Positions 55,658-64,000 of a DNA stretch of 64,000 nucleotides are shown one piece after another (position 1 is the first letter of the stretch; every line of letters begins with the position of its first letter). The notes under the pieces are model-generated. The model was not told the origin of the DNA. It made no database searches and saw only the letters and a program-made list of their open reading frames with translations. Both the position numbers and the translations under genes were made by a program. The DNA is taken from assembly GCA_900543815.1 (NCBI GenBank), contig UQST01000003.1, forward strand, positions 74,808 through 138,807, written 5' to 3'. Source of the stretch: an uncultured Prevotellaceae bacterium (GTDB lineage: Bacteria > Bacteroidota > Bacteroidia > Bacteroidales > Bacteroidaceae).

Positions 55658-55909
55658 TTACTTCTTTGAACGAGCGTAACGGCTCATGAACTTATCTACG
55701 CGACCAGCGGTATCCACCAGCTTGTTCTTACCTGTGTAGAAGGGGTGAGAAGTGCTAGAGATTTCAAGCTTAACCACGGGATAAGTCTCTCCCTCGAACT
55801 CAACAGTATCAGAGGTCTTGCAGGTTGAGCGGCTCAGGAACATGTCACCATTGCTCATGTCCTTGAACACAACGGGACGATAGTTTTCGGGATGCAGTCC
55901 TTTCTTCAT
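55658..55909 (-). CDS. rpmE2: 50S ribosomal protein L31 type B
   Basis: The 83-residue protein begins [20 protein letters not shown] and has [32 protein letters not shown] and a basic C-terminus, the full pattern of L31. It has no CxxC zinc pairs, so it is the zinc-independent type B form often used when zinc is scarce. It has its own promoter and terminator between two surface-protein genes. Confidence 0.97.
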   Translation of the reverse strand: MKKGLHPENYRPVVFKDMSNGDMFLSRSTCKTSDTVEFEGETYPVVKLEISSTSHPFYTGKNKLVDTAGRVDKFMSRYARSKK

Positions 55910-56207
55910 TTTTCCATTTCTTTTTTTGTGTCCCCGAGTTCCCTGCCTTGCGTCAGGAAGTGGATAAGGGACGGATTAAACTAATTTTCAGGGTGCAAAG
56001 TTACAGCACTTTACCTTATCTGCCAAATGTTTGGGCAGGAATTTGCAAAGTCTTTGGACACAAGAAGGAGCGGCATGACGGAAACTTGTACCTATCATGC
56101 CACTCCTATGCCAATTCTTATATATCAGGGAAGGATGCCCGCTCTATAGCAGGAGATGTTCTCTGCCAATCGGACGACTGACCCATATATAGAGAGATGT
56201 GTCTGCT
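55910..56207. other. Intergenic region upstream of rpmE2
   Basis: These 298 bp hold the rpmE2 promoter and the 3' end of the upstream lipoprotein operon. No other gene or repeat is visible. Confidence 0.5.
55996..56026 (-). promoter_or_regulatory. Promoter of rpmE2
   Basis: On the minus strand TTG (56024-56026), 20 bp and TAACTTTG (55996-56003) match the Bacteroidetes promoter exactly, with a leader of about 75 nt before the ATG. Confidence 0.75.
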
Positions 56208-57848
56208 TTACTTGATGCCGAAGAAGATGATACGCTTGTCAGAAGTTACCTTAATGGTAGCATCCTGAGTCAACTCTATCTCATACTTGTCTGCATCGGT
56301 CACAGTAAGAGTGTATGGAGCATTGCCAGTAGCACCGGTGTTGCCCTTCACTTTCACAGTCTTCACAACTGCATCACCATTGCTGAAAGTCACATCAGCA
56401 GAGGCGGTACCCTTCCAAGCCACTGCATAGAAGGTGTGCTTGCCAGCAGGCATTGTCAGGGTGAAAGTACCAGCTAACTTGGCGGTACCAATCTTCAGAG
56501 TCTTGCAGTCTTCCACGCCATTGATGGTAGCCATACCATTGTCATAGGCATTGGCACCCAATGAGTAAGCGAGATCAATAGAGAACTCTGTCACTTCACC
56601 GGGCTTCTCCTCACCGCCAGGAGTGTTGCCACCGCCTTCGCCTTCGGTCTTGCCGTTGAGGGATACCAGGTAAGCACCAGGAGCATATTCGGGAGTGTTG
56701 CCCATGAAGTTGACTACCTTACCGCAAACAACTACCTCATCGCCCACCTTCAGGTCGGTCAGAGCCTTGAAGGGAACATTACCCAGGTTGTTGCAAAAAT
56801 ACACCAGCAGGCTGTTGTTCACGTTCTTGTCGTGCATCTTGAACTGGATAGAACCGGAGTCACCCATCTTCACTACCTCAGAGATAACACCCTTGGTATA
56901 AACCGAAGCCTCGGGCTTTTCGTCTGCAGGGAGATTCTGGATGTAAGTGAGAGCACCTGCCACGTTGTAGGGATCATTCTCAACGCCTGTACCAGCGGGA
57001 GTTCCCTCTATGGGCTGGTCGGGTGTCTCATCGCCGCCTTGCTCCTTGATTACCACGGTTGGGTTCTTCACCTCGGCAATCACTGTACCATCAGGCTTCA
57101 CATACTTGAGCAACTTGCCAGTGATAGTCACCTTAGAGCCAACTGTGAATGCCTCAACACCCTCGGGGAGATTTGCCCAGAAAGCCTGAATCATCTTGCC
57201 ACCGTCCTTGGTGTCAGCCAGCCAGAAAGACTGCTGGTTGTTGTTGATGTTGACAAATACGTCAGTGATGTAGCCAGTGATGCTGTAAGCCTCGGCAGAT
57301 AATTCGCCTGCAGCCAGAGCATTGCACAGCTCCACAGCCTTTGCACAAGTAACCTTGGTGCCTTCAGCGCCGGTCTCATCGCCACCGCCTTGCTCCTTGA
57401 TTACCACGGTGGGGTTCTTCACCTCGGTAATCACTGTACCATCAGGCTTCACATACTTGAGCAACTTACCTGTGATAGTCACCTTAGAACCTACGGTGAA
57501 CTTCTCTACGCCCTCGGGGAGATTTGCCCAGAAAGCCTGAACCACCTTGCCACCATCCTTGGTGTCAGCAAGCCAGAACGACTGCTGATTGTTGTTGATA
57601 TTGGCAAACACATCAGTGATGTAACCAGTGATCACATAGGTCTCAACAGACTGGGCACCATCGGTCAACTTACCGCACAGCTCCGCTGCCTCGGCACATG
57701 TGATTTTCTTCTCTGTAACGATAGTAGTGTCCTTGCCGCCTTCACCGCCACCGGGATTAGGATTGTAAGGAGCAGGAGTGTCGTCACAAGCCACCATAAA
57801 CATAGCGCCAGCCAATGCCAGAGCCAATGCCTTAAAGATCTTTTTCAT
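56208..57848 (-). CDS. Lipoprotein with two nearly identical OB-like domains
   Basis: The 546-residue protein has a lipobox (ALALALAGAMFMVACDD). Two copies of an about 117-residue domain follow, each with VITGYITDVFANINNNQQSF or a close variant and WANLPEGVE...FTVGSKVTITGKLLKYVKPDG. A third related region is ASVYTKGVISEVVKMGDSGS...DLKVGDEVVVCGKVVNF. The pattern resembles OB-fold nucleic-acid-binding lipoproteins of Bacteroidetes. The C-terminal 120 residues form a separate beta domain. It lies in a run with a DUF5689 lipoprotein and a TonB-dependent receptor (54-bp gap to the former). Confidence 0.82.
   Translation of the reverse strand: MKKIFKALALALAGAMFMVACDDTPAPYNPNPGGGEGGKDTTIVTEKKITCAEAAELCGKLTDGAQSVETYVITGYITDVFANINNNQQSFWLADTKDGGKVVQAFWANLPEGVEKFTVGSKVTITGKLLKYVKPDGTVITEVKNPTVVIKEQGGGDETGAEGTKVTCAKAVELCNALAAGELSAEAYSITGYITDVFVNINNNQQSFWLADTKDGGKMIQAFWANLPEGVEAFTVGSKVTITGKLLKYVKPDGTVIAEVKNPTVVIKEQGGDETPDQPIEGTPAGTGVENDPYNVAGALTYIQNLPADEKPEASVYTKGVISEVVKMGDSGSIQFKMHDKNVNNSLLVYFCNNLGNVPFKALTDLKVGDEVVVCGKVVNFMGNTPEYAPGAYLVSLNGKTEGEGGGNTPGGEEKPGEVTEFSIDLAYSLGANAYDNGMATINGVEDCKTLKIGTAKLAGTFTLTMPAGKHTFYAVAWKGTASADVTFSNGDAVVKTVKVKGNTGATGNAPYTLTVTDADKYEIELTQDATIKVTSDKRIIFFGIK
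57032..57713. repeat. Tandem 351-bp duplication inside the OB-domain lipoprotein gene
   Basis: The block starting near 57032 recurs near 57383 at a distance of 351 bp (117 codons), with long runs of identical sequence. Examples are the stretches coding for KLLKYVKPDGTVI and NPTVVIKEQGG. High DNA identity, including synonymous sites, suggests recent duplication or gene conversion. The least similar part is the start of each domain (CGKLTDGAQSVET versus CNALAAGELSAEA). Confidence 0.85.
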
Positions 57849-57901
57849 TGCTTTAATTGGTTTTATTGTTAAGTAATACGTATTCGTCTGTCTTGGCTCA
57901 C

Positions 57902-58759
57902 TTATTCAGCCACCTCGATATCAGCCTCACTGCGCAGGATAAGTTCCCACTTGTTGTTGAAGCGCTTCCATATACCTGTGAGGTTGAGTTTGCCTGTGGG
58001 CACCACTGCATTGGCAAAGTCGCTGTAGCAACTGGTATAGACCATCATGTTTGCATTCTCACCCTTGAAGTAGAGGCTCACAGTATTGTTCTGCGCATTC
58101 TTCTTGTTTGCCCAAGTGAGTTTGCCGTCAGCACCGTTGATTTCCACTCCGGTCACTGTCATCAGCTTACCGCAGTTGGTGTTCATGTCAAGTGCCTTGA
58201 GCTGGGCAGCCGTATAGCGGGGTATCTGGATATCAGTCTTCTTAGTGGGCAAAAGACGCACATGTGCTGCCCACAGGCTGGATGCCATGCGGCTCACATA
58301 AGGCTGGCTGGTGGCATTCTTCTGATAGGGCTGGCCTATCTGAGGCTGTGAACCATAACCGCCAATATAGAGTCCCTTGGTATCGATTACGATTTCCTGG
58401 CCCACAGGAAGGTAACCGAAGAGGCTGCCCTCGCTGATGGCAATGATAAGAGCATCACCATTCTCGTCCTGCACAGCAATGCTGTTGTAGAGGTTGCCCT
58501 CAATGTCATTGCCGGTCACATAGCACTTCAGGCGGCCTTCCTGTGTCATCTCCGTCACACTGTTGTTCGTTGCATAGGCAGGATACATGCGTCGGATGTC
58601 GGAGATGGTAATCATGCCAGCCGATGTGGTGTCTATCTCATTGTTGCCGTAAGGCGGGTTCTGGTTGCTGGGAGCATCCCAGTCACCGTCCATGCAGGCT
58701 GTCATCAGCATACCGCCAGCCAGCATACATGCGGCGAGAAGAATATTCTTGGTCTTCAT
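57902..58759 (-). CDS. DUF5689 lipoprotein
   Basis: The 285-residue protein has a lipobox (ACMLAGGMLMTACMDG) and the DUF5689 pattern: ITISDIRRMYPAY, GRLKCYVTGNDIEGNLYNSI, AVQDENGDALIIAI and LPVGQEIVIDTKGLYIGGYG. Members form an OB-like fold and are found next to TonB-dependent receptors in Bacteroidetes; the ligand is unknown. It lies 46 bp downstream of the receptor gene and is certainly in the same operon. Confidence 0.88.
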   Translation of the reverse strand: MKTKNILLAACMLAGGMLMTACMDGDWDAPSNQNPPYGNNEIDTTSAGMITISDIRRMYPAYATNNSVTEMTQEGRLKCYVTGNDIEGNLYNSIAVQDENGDALIIAISEGSLFGYLPVGQEIVIDTKGLYIGGYGSQPQIGQPYQKNATSQPYVSRMASSLWAAHVRLLPTKKTDIQIPRYTAAQLKALDMNTNCGKLMTVTGVEINGADGKLTWANKKNAQNNTVSLYFKGENANMMVYTSCYSDFANAVVPTGKLNLTGIWKRFNNKWELILRSEADIEVAE

Positions 58760-58805
58760 ATTACGTTGTTCTGATATATATTATATAATGTATATAGGCC
58801 GCAGA

Positions 58806-61337
58806 TTAGAAGCGGTAGTTGAGATTGAGCATACAGTTGAAGCCCTGCGCATAGTACTTCTTGGGGTTGCGAGAGAAGGAGTATGTGCGCTGTGAGGTGG
58901 CTCCTGTGCTGCTGTTGACGCTGTAGTTGGAGCGGCTCTGCTCATATCCGCCAGTGGTGATGCCACGATTGTTGAGGATGTTGGTGAGCATGAGGTTCAC
59001 GCTGAGAGGCTTGTGAGCCACACGGAACTGCTTTCCGATGCTTGCATCCAGCATGAATCCGCCGTCACCCTTGGCCTGTGAAGGCACGTCGAAAGAGCCA
59101 TCATTCTGCTGCAGACCTGCATTGACCATGTTTTGTTCATAGCGACGGTTGGTGTTGTAAGCAAGATAGATGCGGTCGTAGTAGTTGCCTATCAGGCTCA
59201 GGAACCAGCCCTTCACGCGGTAGTTGAGTCCCAGACTTGCAGCTGCCAGAGGTGTTCCGCTCTCATGCATACCCTTGTTATAGCACACGTCAGTCTTGCG
59301 CTCTGCGCTTGTGCTTATCATATAGGTCACATCGGTGTTGCTTGCATACTCTGCCTCAGCCCATGTGCCAATCAGATTGATGTCGAACGAACTGGTCACC
59401 TTGAATGTCAGACCGAGCTCTGCACCATAGTAGTTCTTCTCCACACCATTGAAGCTGTTGTAGGTGAAGGAGTTTACATCATCATTGTAGAAGTTCTGCC
59501 ACTCGGCTCCATCATAGCTATGGGTGAAGTAGCCGGTAAGGTTGGCACGCAGCCAACTGCCATTGTAAGAGTAGCCCAACTCGGCTGAAGCAATCTTCTC
59601 ATTGGACAGGTTCTCCACGAAATTGTTGTTCATCTCGGGGCTCTCGAATGCTACGCTGGCCTGAGGAGCACGTGCCTCATAGCCCACACCCAGGTTGATG
59701 GCGTTACCCTTACTCAGATTGAGGGTTGTTCCCATCTTGAAGCCGCCATCGAGGAAATAGCCTGTACCGCTCTTTCCATAGCTATATCCGGCACACATAC
59801 CATTGTTCATGTAGCCATTACGCCACATCTGGGTGCCGCCTATCTTGGCTGTGAGGAAGTTGTGACTGATGCCCTTGTCCTTGGTGATGCCTGCCCAGAT
59901 GCGTGCGCTCTGGTTCCACAAATCATAGTCATAACGCATGCGGTCACCCTCACGCACCACTCCGTTGGGGTTGTTGAGGTCATACTGCACACGGGGGTCG
60001 CTGCTGGCATACTCGCCGATAGCATATGTGTTGAGGTTGTGGAAGTTCTGTGCGCCCAACATATCCTCCATGGTGGTGTAATGCATACCCTTGTTGGAGG
60101 CCAGCTGGACACCTGCGCGGAACTTGGTAGTGCGGTTGATGTCCCAGTCGAAGGTGCTTCCCAGGTTGGTCACCATATGGTCGTTGTGCTTTGCTTCTAC
60201 CCAATACACAGCATCCTTGCCTATGGAGTTGAGCTGCTGGTTGGTATAGTAGAGTTTGTCCCAGTTTATCTGGCGGTTACGCTTGCTGGCTGTCCAGTAG
60301 TCGTAGCTCTCCTGCCATCCCGTCCAATCGGCATTCGCATCCTGTTCCCATACGTTCACATTGTTGCTGGGGAAGTTCTTCCAGTAGTCAGGAGCAGGGT
60401 TCTGGCCGTTGTAGTTCAGCTTGGTGCTGCTGTACATGGCGTATTTGAAGAATGCGCTGGTGGTCAGCTTCATGTTATCCTTTATCTGGAAATCCCATGT
60501 GAGCAGTGCACTGGGCTCGAAGTTATTCACCACGCGGCTGTTGCGCTTCTTGCCGCCCTGGTAACCCCAGTAGGGGTTGTACTGGCGGTTATCAGCCAGC
60601 CAGTAAGCCTCATCAGTGCTGGCACCCTGCTGGGCACGCTCTGTGGGGTTGCCCCAAGTGGCCAGGTTGAGCGAATGCTTTTCGTTGAAAACCTTCTGCA
60701 CGCTCAGGAAATAGGCCAGGCTATTGTAGAAGTTGCCCTCCACATTGCTGGTGGCCATATCAGCCCAGCGATAACCCACGGTACCCATGAAAGCCCAACC
60801 CTTCTGACTCAGTCCGCTGGCATAGGTGTACATACCACGCAGGGTATAGTTGCGGTTAGCGCCCGAGAGGGTCACCTTGTTGCCTGCAGCATAGTTGCTG
60901 GCACGGAAGTTATAGTTGTTGCTGCCGCCCAGTCCGGCCATGCTAAAGCTGTTTGACTCGAAAGGAGACGAAGCGTCGATACTGCGTGTAGCGTCATTCA
61001 TGCCGCCCACAGTGGAATAGTTGAACTGTCCGGTCTCGCCGTTGTTGACATTCACACCGTTCATATACACGTCGCTATAGCGGCTGTTATAGGCGCGGTA
61101 CTTGAATCTCGCGGGGCTCCACAGGTATCCTACGTTGCTCGTATAGACGTTGCTGTTTGAGCTCATCATAATCACGTTCTGTGTCATATCCTCATCCTCG
61201 CCCAACTGCGACTCCGTGAAGACAAAGGCGGCATTGTCCTGCTTCAGGTCTTTCTCCGTCTCCGAAGTATTCACCTGCGCATTAGCCTGCAAGGCAGATG
61301 CTGTCAGCAGCACTGCCGTCAGAAATTCCTTTCTCAT
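58806..61337 (-). CDS. TonB-dependent outer-membrane receptor of the nuclease locus
   Basis: The 843-residue protein has a signal peptide (MRKEFLTAVLLTASALQANA), a plug-like region (NSRYSDVYMNGVNVNNGETG, GGMNDATRSIDASSPFESNS) and a long beta-barrel rich in alternating aromatic residues, ending LNYRF. The Phe at the C-terminus fits BAM-dependent insertion. There is no SusD partner; the following lipoproteins (DUF5689 and OB-like) may play the surface-binding part. The predicted ligand is unknown. A weak TTACTTTG (61375-61382, minus strand) may be the -7 element. Confidence 0.87.
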   Translation of the reverse strand: MRKEFLTAVLLTASALQANAQVNTSETEKDLKQDNAAFVFTESQLGEDEDMTQNVIMMSSNSNVYTSNVGYLWSPARFKYRAYNSRYSDVYMNGVNVNNGETGQFNYSTVGGMNDATRSIDASSPFESNSFSMAGLGGSNNYNFRASNYAAGNKVTLSGANRNYTLRGMYTYASGLSQKGWAFMGTVGYRWADMATSNVEGNFYNSLAYFLSVQKVFNEKHSLNLATWGNPTERAQQGASTDEAYWLADNRQYNPYWGYQGGKKRNSRVVNNFEPSALLTWDFQIKDNMKLTTSAFFKYAMYSSTKLNYNGQNPAPDYWKNFPSNNVNVWEQDANADWTGWQESYDYWTASKRNRQINWDKLYYTNQQLNSIGKDAVYWVEAKHNDHMVTNLGSTFDWDINRTTKFRAGVQLASNKGMHYTTMEDMLGAQNFHNLNTYAIGEYASSDPRVQYDLNNPNGVVREGDRMRYDYDLWNQSARIWAGITKDKGISHNFLTAKIGGTQMWRNGYMNNGMCAGYSYGKSGTGYFLDGGFKMGTTLNLSKGNAINLGVGYEARAPQASVAFESPEMNNNFVENLSNEKIASAELGYSYNGSWLRANLTGYFTHSYDGAEWQNFYNDDVNSFTYNSFNGVEKNYYGAELGLTFKVTSSFDINLIGTWAEAEYASNTDVTYMISTSAERKTDVCYNKGMHESGTPLAAASLGLNYRVKGWFLSLIGNYYDRIYLAYNTNRRYEQNMVNAGLQQNDGSFDVPSQAKGDGGFMLDASIGKQFRVAHKPLSVNLMLTNILNNRGITTGGYEQSRSNYSVNSSTGATSQRTYSFSRNPKKYYAQGFNCMLNLNYRF

Positions 61338-61615
61338 ATCTTATTCTTTATGTTGTCAGTTTGTCTAAGCAGTGCAAAGTAACTAAAAATATTGCATTCC
61401 GCGTAGGATTTCTCTTAATTTTAACCTACAAAGCACAAAAATACCTTGCAGAGCGGACTTTTCTGACACTGAAATGTTACTCCCGCGTATATACAATAAA
61501 GGTACGCGCGCGCGAACAATATTATTATAATGCTGCAGAAGCTGAGAAAAAGGAGACAGATGCCTTGCTGTTTCGCGAAAAGGAATTACCTTTGTGGGAA
61601 AAGGAAAACGTCAAC
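61338..61615. other. Divergent intergenic region of the receptor and EEP genes
   Basis: These 278 bp hold the promoter of the EEP gene and the less clear promoter of the receptor. No small gene is visible. Confidence 0.5.
61565..61594 (+). promoter_or_regulatory. Promoter of the EEP-family gene
   Basis: TTG (61565-61567), 19 bp and TACCTTTG (61587-61594) fit the Bacteroidetes promoter. Transcription would start near 61601, so translation should begin at 61616 or 61634 rather than further upstream. Confidence 0.7.
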
Positions 61616-62674
61616 ATGAGAACTACAACGAAAATGAGAAAGGCATTCTTGCTGCTTGCGCTCCTGATGGTCATCGTGCCATCGGCCTTTGCGCAGAAGA
61701 AGTTCGGATGCTATGCAGTAGGCTTCTACAATCAGGAGAACCTCTTCGACACCATCCACGATGCCGGCAAGAACGACTATGACTTCCTGCCTAACGGCTC
61801 GTATCACTGGAACAAGATGAAGTATGAGCACAAGCTCGCCAACATGGCCAAGGTGCTGCTGGAAATCGGACAGGACAAATTGCCTGGCATAGGAGCCAGC
61901 GTAATCGGACTGTCCGAGGTGGAAAACGACAACGTGATGCGCGACCTCACCAACCAGCCCAAGATGAAGGAGAGAGGCTTCAAGTACATCCACATCGAGG
62001 GCCCAGACAAGCGCGGTATCGATTGCGCTCTGCTCTACAACCCCCGCTTCTTCACTCCCGAGAAGAGCTGGCTGCAGCCCTACATCTATGAAAACGGCGA
62101 TACCACACACGCCACACGCGGTTTCCTCACCGTGCAGGGCAAACTGGCAGGCGACGACATCACCTTTGTGGTGTGCCACTGGCCAAGTCGAGGTGCCGAA
62201 GGCAAGTTCCGTGACTGGGGCGGCAAGCAGGTGCGCCACATGACGGACAGCATCATGAAGGCCAATCCCGACATGCGTGTGGTAGTGATGGGTGACATGA
62301 ACGACGACCCCGACAACACGTCAATGGCCAAATTCCTGGGAGCCAAGAAGAAGATGGAAGACGTGGGCAAGCACGACTTCTTCAACCCCTGGTGGACCAT
62401 TCTGCGCGACAAGGGACAGGGGACACTCTCCTACAAGGGCGGCTGGAACCTCTTCGACCAAATCGTGATGAGCCGTAACCTGCTCGATGTGAAGAAGTCC
62501 AAGGACTACAAGCACCTCACTCTGCACTCCTGGCACATCTTCCGCCGCGACTATCTCATCCAGCAGGAAGGCAAGTACAAAGGCAGTCCTCTGCGCACCA
62601 CAGCAGGCGGCGTATGGCTCGACGGCTACAGCGACCACCTGCCCACAGTGACCTACTTTGTGAAGGAACTGTAA
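61616..62674 (+). CDS. Endonuclease/exonuclease/phosphatase family protein, exported
   Basis: The 352-residue protein starts at 61616 (MRTTTKMRKAFLLLALLMVI) with a signal peptide ending SAFAQ; 61634 is an alternative. The family motifs are in order: GFYNQENLFDT, GLSEVENDNVMRDL (catalytic Glu), THATRGFLTVQ, VVCHWPSRG, VVMGDMNDDPDNTS and DGYSDHLPTVTY (Asp-His). It is a metal-dependent phosphodiesterase or phosphatase in the DNase I-like fold. The substrate may be nucleic acid or a phospho-ester. It is divergent from the TonB receptor. Confidence 0.92.
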   Translation: MRTTTKMRKAFLLLALLMVIVPSAFAQKKFGCYAVGFYNQENLFDTIHDAGKNDYDFLPNGSYHWNKMKYEHKLANMAKVLLEIGQDKLPGIGASVIGLSEVENDNVMRDLTNQPKMKERGFKYIHIEGPDKRGIDCALLYNPRFFTPEKSWLQPYIYENGDTTHATRGFLTVQGKLAGDDITFVVCHWPSRGAEGKFRDWGGKQVRHMTDSIMKANPDMRVVVMGDMNDDPDNTSMAKFLGAKKKMEDVGKHDFFNPWWTILRDKGQGTLSYKGGWNLFDQIVMSRNLLDVKKSKDYKHLTLHSWHIFRRDYLIQQEGKYKGSPLRTTAGGVWLDGYSDHLPTVTYFVKEL

Positions 62675-62822
62675 GCCCATCAGGCACACAAAAAGCCATA
62701 ACGAAGAAAAAACGCGCCCTCGGGCGAGCCTATTCCCCATATTTGTGCTAATTTTGCAGTGTCGTAAGGCAAAGAGGAGAAAAGACAAACAGATATTCCA
62801 ATAATATTAAAACTTCAAAGAA

Positions 62823-63821
62823 ATGACAAGTTACAAGGAATTGGGTCTGGTGAACACCCGTGAGATGTTTGCCAAGGCAGTGAAGGGTGGCTATGCTATC
62901 CCCGCTTTCAACTTCAACACTCTGGAGCAGATGCAGGCTATCGTGCAGGCTGCAGTGGAGACCAAGTCACCCGTTATCATGCAGGTGTCTAAGGGCGCAC
63001 GCAACTATGCCAACGGTACCATCCTGCGCTACATGGCTCAGGGCGCTGTTGAGTATGCAAAGGAACTGGGCTGCGAGCATCCCCAGATCGTGCTGCACCT
63101 CGACCACGGTGACAGCTTCGAGCTCTGCAAGGACTGCATCGACAACGGTTTCTCCAGCGTGATGATCGACGGCTCTTCTCTTCCCTACGAGGAGAACATC
63201 GCCCTGACAAAGAAGGTGGTAGAGTATGCTCACCAGTACGACGTTACCGTTGAGGCTGAGCTGGGCGTGCTGGCTGGTGTAGAGGACGAGGTTGCCGCTG
63301 AGGTTTCTCACTACACAAAGCCCGAGGAAGTAGTTGACTTCAGCACACGCAGCGGCTGCGACAGCCTGGCTATCTCTATTGGCACAAGCCACGGAGCCTA
63401 CAAGTTCACTCCCGAACAGTGCACACGTGACCCCAAGACAGGTAAGCTCGTGCCTCCTCCATTGGCATTCGACATCCTGCACGAGATTGAGAAGCAGCTC
63501 CCCGGATTCCCCATCGTACTCCACGGATCATCTTCAGTTCCTCAGGACGAGGTAGATACCATCAACAAGTACGGCGGCAAGCTGCCCGACGCAGTAGGTA
63601 TCCCCGAGGAGCAGCTGCGTGAGGCAAGCAGAAGCGCAGTGTGCAAGATCAACATCGACTCTGACTCTCGTCTGGCCATGACAGCCGCTATCCGCAAGCA
63701 CTTTGTGGAGCATCCCGGAGACTTCGATCCCCGTCAGTACCTGAAGCCTGCACGTGAGAACATGAAGAAGATGTACATTCACAAGATTGTGGATGTGCTG
63801 GGCAGCAACGACAAGCTGTAA
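62823..63821 (+). CDS. fbaA: Fructose-bisphosphate aldolase, class II
   Basis: The enzyme cleaves fructose 1,6-bisphosphate to dihydroxyacetone phosphate and glyceraldehyde 3-phosphate, the step just before tpiA. The 332-residue protein has the zinc site in VLHLDHGDSFELCKDCIDNG, the catalytic region FSSVMIDGSSLPYEEN and VEAELGVLAGVEDEV, and the zinc/substrate block GTSHGAYKF and VLHGSSSVPQ. A TAATTTTG at 62749-62756 may be the -7 element. Its codon use is visibly biased towards a few codons (for example GAG, AAG, CTG), as for a highly expressed gene. Confidence 0.96.
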   Translation: MTSYKELGLVNTREMFAKAVKGGYAIPAFNFNTLEQMQAIVQAAVETKSPVIMQVSKGARNYANGTILRYMAQGAVEYAKELGCEHPQIVLHLDHGDSFELCKDCIDNGFSSVMIDGSSLPYEENIALTKKVVEYAHQYDVTVEAELGVLAGVEDEVAAEVSHYTKPEEVVDFSTRSGCDSLAISIGTSHGAYKFTPEQCTRDPKTGKLVPPPLAFDILHEIEKQLPGFPIVLHGSSSVPQDEVDTINKYGGKLPDAVGIPEEQLREASRSAVCKINIDSDSRLAMTAAIRKHFVEHPGDFDPRQYLKPARENMKKMYIHKIVDVLGSNDKL

Positions 63822-63870
63822 TCCATCGCTCACTGGCACGGCATCGTACGTGCAAGCAGCATAACCAACA

Positions 63871-63910
63871 AGGGGAGGCAAACCGTCTGGTTTGCCTCCC
63901 CTACTCTTTT
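63871..63910 (+). terminator. Terminator of the aldolase gene
   Basis: A perfect 14-bp stem (AGGGGAGGCAAACC at 63871-63884 and its complement at 63889-63902) with a 4-nt loop GTCT is followed by ACTCTTTT. It lies 50 bp past the stop codon. Confidence 0.9.
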
Positions 63911-63986
63911 CCGCCCATTTTTCGGGTCAGCGGATTTTTCCGGTTGGTAACACCGTATGTTAGGAATAAAGTCGTACCTTTGCCAT

Positions 63987-64000
63987 ATGGAACAGACCAA
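63987..64000 (+). CDS. Possible start of a gene cut by the window end
   Basis: ATG at 63987 follows a TACCTTTG element (63975-63982), which is a good -7 sequence. Only five codons (MEQT plus part) are visible. The ATG is so close to the -7 that the true start codon may be further downstream. Nothing can be said of the product. Confidence 0.25.

Overview
The window is a 64 kb stretch of a Bacteroidetes chromosome, most likely order Bacteroidales and Prevotella-like, with fairly high G+C for that group. The evidence is gene content and signals: a SprA gene of the type IX secretion system (T9SS), C10 cysteine protease, GSCFA protein, MurF-Alr fusion, HmuY-like and DUF5689 lipoproteins, TonB-dependent receptors, several predicted secreted proteins with a T9SS-like C-terminal tail, and promoters of the form TTG-N19/20-TAnnTTTG, the Bacteroidetes sigma-factor pattern. 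No rRNA, tRNA, CRISPR array or intact mobile element was seen.

Layout. 0-6 kb (minus strand): end of a lipoprotein gene, a response-regulator/PEP-synthase-like ATP-grasp protein, gdhA, and a ComF-type phosphoribosyltransferase. 6-9 kb: lacZ-type beta-galactosidase. 10-14 kb (minus): a five-gene operon DUF1599 - DoxX - tpiA - SPOR protein - folE. 15-16.5 kb (minus): ndk and an M23/LysM endopeptidase. 17-20 kb (plus): GSCFA protein and murF-alr. 21-24.4 kb (minus): ruvA, C10 protease and cysQ, with overlapping ends. 24.5-32 kb (plus): sprA. 33-39.4 kb (minus): a five-gene surface-glycan operon (CapD-type dehydratase, UDP-sugar dehydrogenase, glycosyltransferase, initiating sugar-phosphate transferase, DegT aminotransferase). 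39.7-43.6 kb (plus): secreted endonuclease I, truA, an EamA transporter and a DUF3256 protein. 43.8-48.2 kb: a giant GLUG-type surface protein. 48.6-53.3 kb (minus): a probable heme-uptake operon (calycin-like, HmuY-like, TonB receptor, membrane protein). 54.5-62.7 kb: a cluster of a secreted nuclease, two lipoproteins, a TonB-dependent receptor and a divergent endonuclease/exonuclease/phosphatase protein, with ribosomal protein L31 type B embedded in it. 62.8-63.8 kb: class II fructose-bisphosphate aldolase.

The least expected feature lies between the genes. The intergenic regions from 5 to 33 kb hold many degenerate tandem arrays, of several unrelated sequence families, all with the same 22-bp period. 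One family (core GCAGCGCGCTGC, a perfect 12-bp palindrome) occurs as exactly four units (88 bp) at five intergenic sites and once more inside the coding sequence of sprA. A second family has about ten units upstream of the DUF1599 operon. A third has nine units that run from the predicted transcription start of the GSCFA gene to its ATG. In these three families the unit is a locally self-complementary core of about 10-12 bp plus a spacer, so the cores repeat about every two helical turns. I know of no described element that fits. This is the best candidate here for an undescribed system.
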